Shown here piece after piece: positions 32,567-35,187 of a stretch of 35,187 nucleotides of DNA (position 1 is the stretch's first letter; each line of letters starts with the position of its first letter). The notes below the pieces were generated by a model. It had not been told where the DNA came from. It saw only the letters and a list, made by a program, of their open reading frames with translations, and ran no database searches. The stretch is from JAFDZV01 sp966128725 (GTDB taxonomy: Bacteria > Bacteroidota > Ignavibacteria > OLB7). The translations under genes and the position numbers were made by a program. Location of the stretch: the NCBI GenBank assembly GCA_966128725.1, contig CBHYLN010000046.1, positions 1 to 35,187 on the forward strand, in the 5' to 3' direction.

Positions 32567-32603
32567 GGTTGCAGTACGGTGCGTACAGCGCCGTGCTGCA
32601 ACC
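32567..32603 (+). terminator. Hairpin closing the YHYH-phosphoesterase operon
   Basis: GGTTGCAGTACGG (32567-32579) pairs with CCGTGCTGCAACC (32591-32603), a 13-bp stem with one central G-U pair and an 11-base loop, starting five bases after the stop. No T tract follows. Confidence 0.65.
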
Positions 32604-32831
32604 ATACATATCCTGCTGATGCGCGTCCGTCCGGCTTGCCATGGTATCCGGGGTGATGCCGGGCGCTTGTTGCACGTGGCCGCCAGGTGTTCGTTTCCGT
32701 ATCACCCATCACAGCCAGATTGAAGGCCTGGTGCAGCGCACCGTGGCCAAACCCACCGCGAACCCCATCCCCCCTGAACTTGCTAACTTGTCGGCGCCGA
32801 AGGTTCCCCAGGTTCCGAATCCAAGAGCAGC

Positions 32832-35021
32832 ATGAGCAACGTCAAATCCGGCGGCGGGTTCGCCGCTATCGCCTATACACTGAAGAAAAGCTTCCAGGCC
32901 ACTGGTGGTCCCGTGCGATTCTGGAAACGCATGGCAAGCCACAACTCCTGCAAAACCTGCGCCTACGGCATGGGCGGGCAGGCGGGCGGGATGCGGAACG
33001 AGCTGGGGCAGTTCCCGGAGTTCTGCAAGAAGAGTGTGCAGGCGATGGCGGCCGACATGCAGCCGCCGCTTGCCCCGGATTTCTTCGAGCGGCATTCGGC
33101 CGACGAGCTTGCCCGACTGTCGCCGCGCGAGCTGGAGAACTGCGGCCGGCTGGCCTATCCGGTGATGCGCGCGGCCGGAGCCACGCACTTCCAGCGTGTA
33201 AGCTGGGATGCCGCACTGGATGCCGCCGCCAACGCTTTGCGCGCCGCCGCGCCCGACCGCACCTTCTTCTACTCCTCCGGCCGATCGAGCAACGAGGCCG
33301 CGTTCCTGCTGCAATGGCTGGCGCGTGTGTACGGCACCAACAATGTGAACAATTGCTCCTACTACTGCCACCAGGCCAGCGGTGTGGGCATGGCCGAAAG
33401 CATCGGCACGGGCACTGCCACGGTGACGCTGGAGGATGTCGAGCACGCGGACTTCGTGTTGCTGCTGGGCGCCAACCCGGCCAGCAACCATCCACGCCTG
33501 ATCACAACGCTTGCCGAGCTGCGCAAGCGCGGCGGCACGGTGGTGGTGGTGAATCCGCTGCGCGAGACCGGGCTGGACCGCTTCAACATCCCATCGCGCC
33601 CGGTTTCGCTGTTGTTCGGTTCGGCCATCAACGACCATTACGTGCAGCCGCGCATCGGCGGCGATGTGGCCTTCCTGAAGGCGCTGTTGAAGGTTGTGAT
33701 AACCGAGGGCGCGCTGGATGAGGCATTTATCGCGGAGCATACGGTCGGGTTCGCCGAGCTGCGGGCCGCGCTGGAATCCGAGACGCTGGAAAGCCTCGCC
33801 GCCGAAAGCGGCGTGGATGTTGCCGTGGTGCAGCAGGTTGGGCGGCTGTACGCCGCATCGCGCAACGCCGTGTTCATGTGGGCCATGGGCATCACGCACC
33901 ACGAACACGGCACCGATAACGTGCTGGCGATCAGCAACCTGGCGCTGGCGCGCGGCATGGTGGGCAGGCCGCATGCGGGGCTGATGCCGATCCGGGGACA
34001 TTCCAACGTGCAGGGCATCGGCTCGGTTGGGTTTGCGCCGGAGCTGAAGGCAGGGCTGTTGAAGGCGATGGAGGATTTGTACGGCCTGAAGGCGCCGCAG
34101 GGGAAGGGGCTGGATTCCATCGGCTCGGTACACGCCGCGCATCAGGGGCGCATCGATGCCGCTATACTGATGGGCGGCAACTTCTATGCGGCCAATCCGG
34201 ATCTGGCCTACGCCGCAACCGCGCTGGGCCGCATCGGCACCGCCGTGCACATCAGCACCAAGCTGAATCAGGGGCATGTGTGCGTGGCACCGGAACGCGA
34301 GGGCGGCGCGGTGATCATCCTGCCCACCTGCGTGCGCGATGAGGAACTGCAAACCACCACACAGGAAAGCATGTTCAGCTTCGTGCGGCTCTCCGATGGC
34401 GGCATGGCGCGGCCCTCGCACGAGTTGAAGAGCGAGGTGGAGATCATCACCTCCATCGGCGCGCGGCTGCTGCCGGCCGACGGCCCCATCGATTTTCATG
34501 CGATGCGCAACCACGACGAAATCCGTCGCGTGATTGCGCGCGTGGTGCCCGGCTACGCGCCGGCGGCGGCCATCGCCGCCACACGCCAGGAGTTCCACGT
34601 TGAGGGGCGCGTGCGCCACCAGCCGAACTTTCCGCTGCCCGGCGGCCGCGCGCGGTTTATCGATGTGGCCACCCCGCGCGACCCGCTTGCGCCCGGCGAG
34701 CTGCGGCTGATGACGATCCGTTCGGAAGGGCAGTTCAATACCGTGGTGTACGAGGAGAACGACCGCTACCGCAACCAGCCAACGCGCGATGTGATCCTGA
34801 TGCACCCTGACGATATCGCAGCGCTGGGCCTGCGCGATGGCGCGCGTGTTACCGTCCGCTCCGCCACCGGCGCCATGCCGGATATCCGCGTGGCCGCCTA
34901 CGATATCGCCCGTGGCTGCGCGGCCATGTATTACCCGGAGGCGAACGTGCTGGTTGGCACCCGTGTGGACCCCAAGAGCGGCACCCCGGCATATAAAAAT
35001 GTGCGGGTTCGGGTGGAGTAG
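32832..35021 (+). CDS. FdhF/YdeP-type molybdopterin oxidoreductase
   Basis: A 729-residue protein started at MSNVKSGGGFAAIAYTLKKS; the ribosome binding site is weak (GAGCAG). It has the layout of the FdhF/YdeP family of bis-MGD enzymes: an N-terminal NSCKTCAYGMGGQAGG with Cys40 and Cys43 and a further FPEFCKKS Cys65 (likely iron-sulfur region), LENCGRLAYPVMR, SSGRSSNEAAFLLQWLARVYGTNNVNNCSYYCHQASGVGM with Cys179 as probable molybdenum ligand, LLLGANPASNHPR, MPIRGHSNVQGIGS, and a C-terminal molydopterin-dinucleotide-binding domain (LMTIRSEGQFNTVVYEENDRYRN, DGARVTVRSATG). There is no Tat or Sec signal, so it is cytoplasmic. Physiological donor, acceptor and substrate are not evident; family members are annotated as formate-dehydrogenase-like, and E. 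coli YdeP affects acid resistance. No accessory subunit is adjacent. Confidence 0.92.
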   Translation: MSNVKSGGGFAAIAYTLKKSFQATGGPVRFWKRMASHNSCKTCAYGMGGQAGGMRNELGQFPEFCKKSVQAMAADMQPPLAPDFFERHSADELARLSPRELENCGRLAYPVMRAAGATHFQRVSWDAALDAAANALRAAAPDRTFFYSSGRSSNEAAFLLQWLARVYGTNNVNNCSYYCHQASGVGMAESIGTGTATVTLEDVEHADFVLLLGANPASNHPRLITTLAELRKRGGTVVVVNPLRETGLDRFNIPSRPVSLLFGSAINDHYVQPRIGGDVAFLKALLKVVITEGALDEAFIAEHTVGFAELRAALESETLESLAAESGVDVAVVQQVGRLYAASRNAVFMWAMGITHHEHGTDNVLAISNLALARGMVGRPHAGLMPIRGHSNVQGIGSVGFAPELKAGLLKAMEDLYGLKAPQGKGLDSIGSVHAAHQGRIDAAILMGGNFYAANPDLAYAATALGRIGTAVHISTKLNQGHVCVAPEREGGAVIILPTCVRDEELQTTTQESMFSFVRLSDGGMARPSHELKSEVEIITSIGARLLPADGPIDFHAMRNHDEIRRVIARVVPGYAPAAAIAATRQEFHVEGRVRHQPNFPLPGGRARFIDVATPRDPLAPGELRLMTIRSEGQFNTVVYEENDRYRNQPTRDVILMHPDDIAALGLRDGARVTVRSATGAMPDIRVAAYDIARGCAAMYYPEANVLVGTRVDPKSGTPAYKNVRVRVE

Positions 35022-35086
35022 AGGGGAGCGCCGATCAATGCATTCCCGAGCAATTGTCGGTAGTCCAGTTCATTTTATGTGGGGAG

Positions 35087-35170
35087 CAAGATGCTGGTGT
35101 GACGCCTATGCAGCCATCTTGAATTAACGGGCCAGCCTGGCCCTCAACCACCCAGCGATAAATCGCTGGG
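35087..35170. repeat. Three consecutive hairpins, REP-like
   Basis: CAAGATG/CATCTTG (35087-35121), GGGCCAG-C-CTGGCCC (35129-35143) and CCCAGCGAT-AA-ATCGCTGGG (35151-35170) follow each other within 84 bases beyond the last gene. The last two are perfect, with one- and two-base loops. Such clusters resemble REP elements or the ends of small mobile elements; the first alone could be a terminator of the oxidoreductase gene. Confidence 0.6.
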
Positions 35171-35187
35171 CAATTATCCGGCGTCCC

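Noticed and set aside
32709..34805. 698-residue minus-strand ORF
   Set aside because: Antisense shadow of the molybdopterin oxidoreductase gene; its sequence has no recognisable protein features.

Overview
The window looks like a chromosomal segment of a GC-rich Gram-negative bacterium of the Bacteroidota/Chlorobiota (FCB) side of the tree, possibly a Kapabacteria-like lineage. The lineage is an inference. The evidence is six secreted proteins with C-terminal sorting domains of the type IX secretion system (T9SS: PNP-type turn, GlyArg-type strand, then G-x-Y-x-v-x-v ending), many Sec signal peptides and lipoboxes, and good Shine-Dalgarno sequences. No tRNA, rRNA, CRISPR array, transposase or phage module was recognised. 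No T9SS machinery gene lies here, only cargo.

Layout. 1-769 (-): 5' part of a secreted FG-GAP/VCBS calcium-loop protein that runs off the left edge. 1019-2389 (-): a lone cytochrome P450, divergent from a TPR protein (2593-3306). 3307-3843: a repeat island with ten strict heptamers between two copies of a palindrome-bearing direct repeat. 3844-6682 (-): a conserved protein of unknown function and a flotillin-like SPFH protein. 7096-9339: a DUF2233 phosphodiester-glycosidase-like protein facing a nitrilase-family amidohydrolase and a tail-collar (MdpB-like) protein. 9662-10070: a SEC-C zinc-motif gene with good promoter, RBS and terminator, but two apparent +1 frameshifts. 10524-15917: two T9SS cargo proteins, a DUF347 membrane protein and a NADAR-like protein.

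16143-23064 (+) is an accessory surface island of seven exported proteins, six of them in three paralogous pairs: two cysteine-rich miniproteins, a translationally coupled pair with GPSFDESGLRF and NNWYDGPFD motifs, and a tandem lipoprotein duplication. Upstream of the tandem pair is an AT-rich regulatory region with two perfect palindromes of the same form, ATTTNNCATGNNAAAT.

23237-32561 (+) reads as a second exported module: a di-haem oxidoreductase (DHOR/COG3488), then a tightly spaced run of an SHD1-like/YHYH protein, a T9SS jelly-roll-like protein, two coupled T9SS metallophosphoesterases and a DUF1566 T9SS protein, closed by a strong hairpin. 32832-35021 (+) is an FdhF/YdeP-type molybdopterin oxidoreductase. 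The right edge carries three consecutive REP-like hairpins.

The best candidates for something undescribed are the duplicated surface island with its twin operators, the YHYH-metallophosphoesterase secreted operon, and the SEC-C gene with repeated Phe-codon +1 shifts. All assignments come from reading the sequence; no database search was run.
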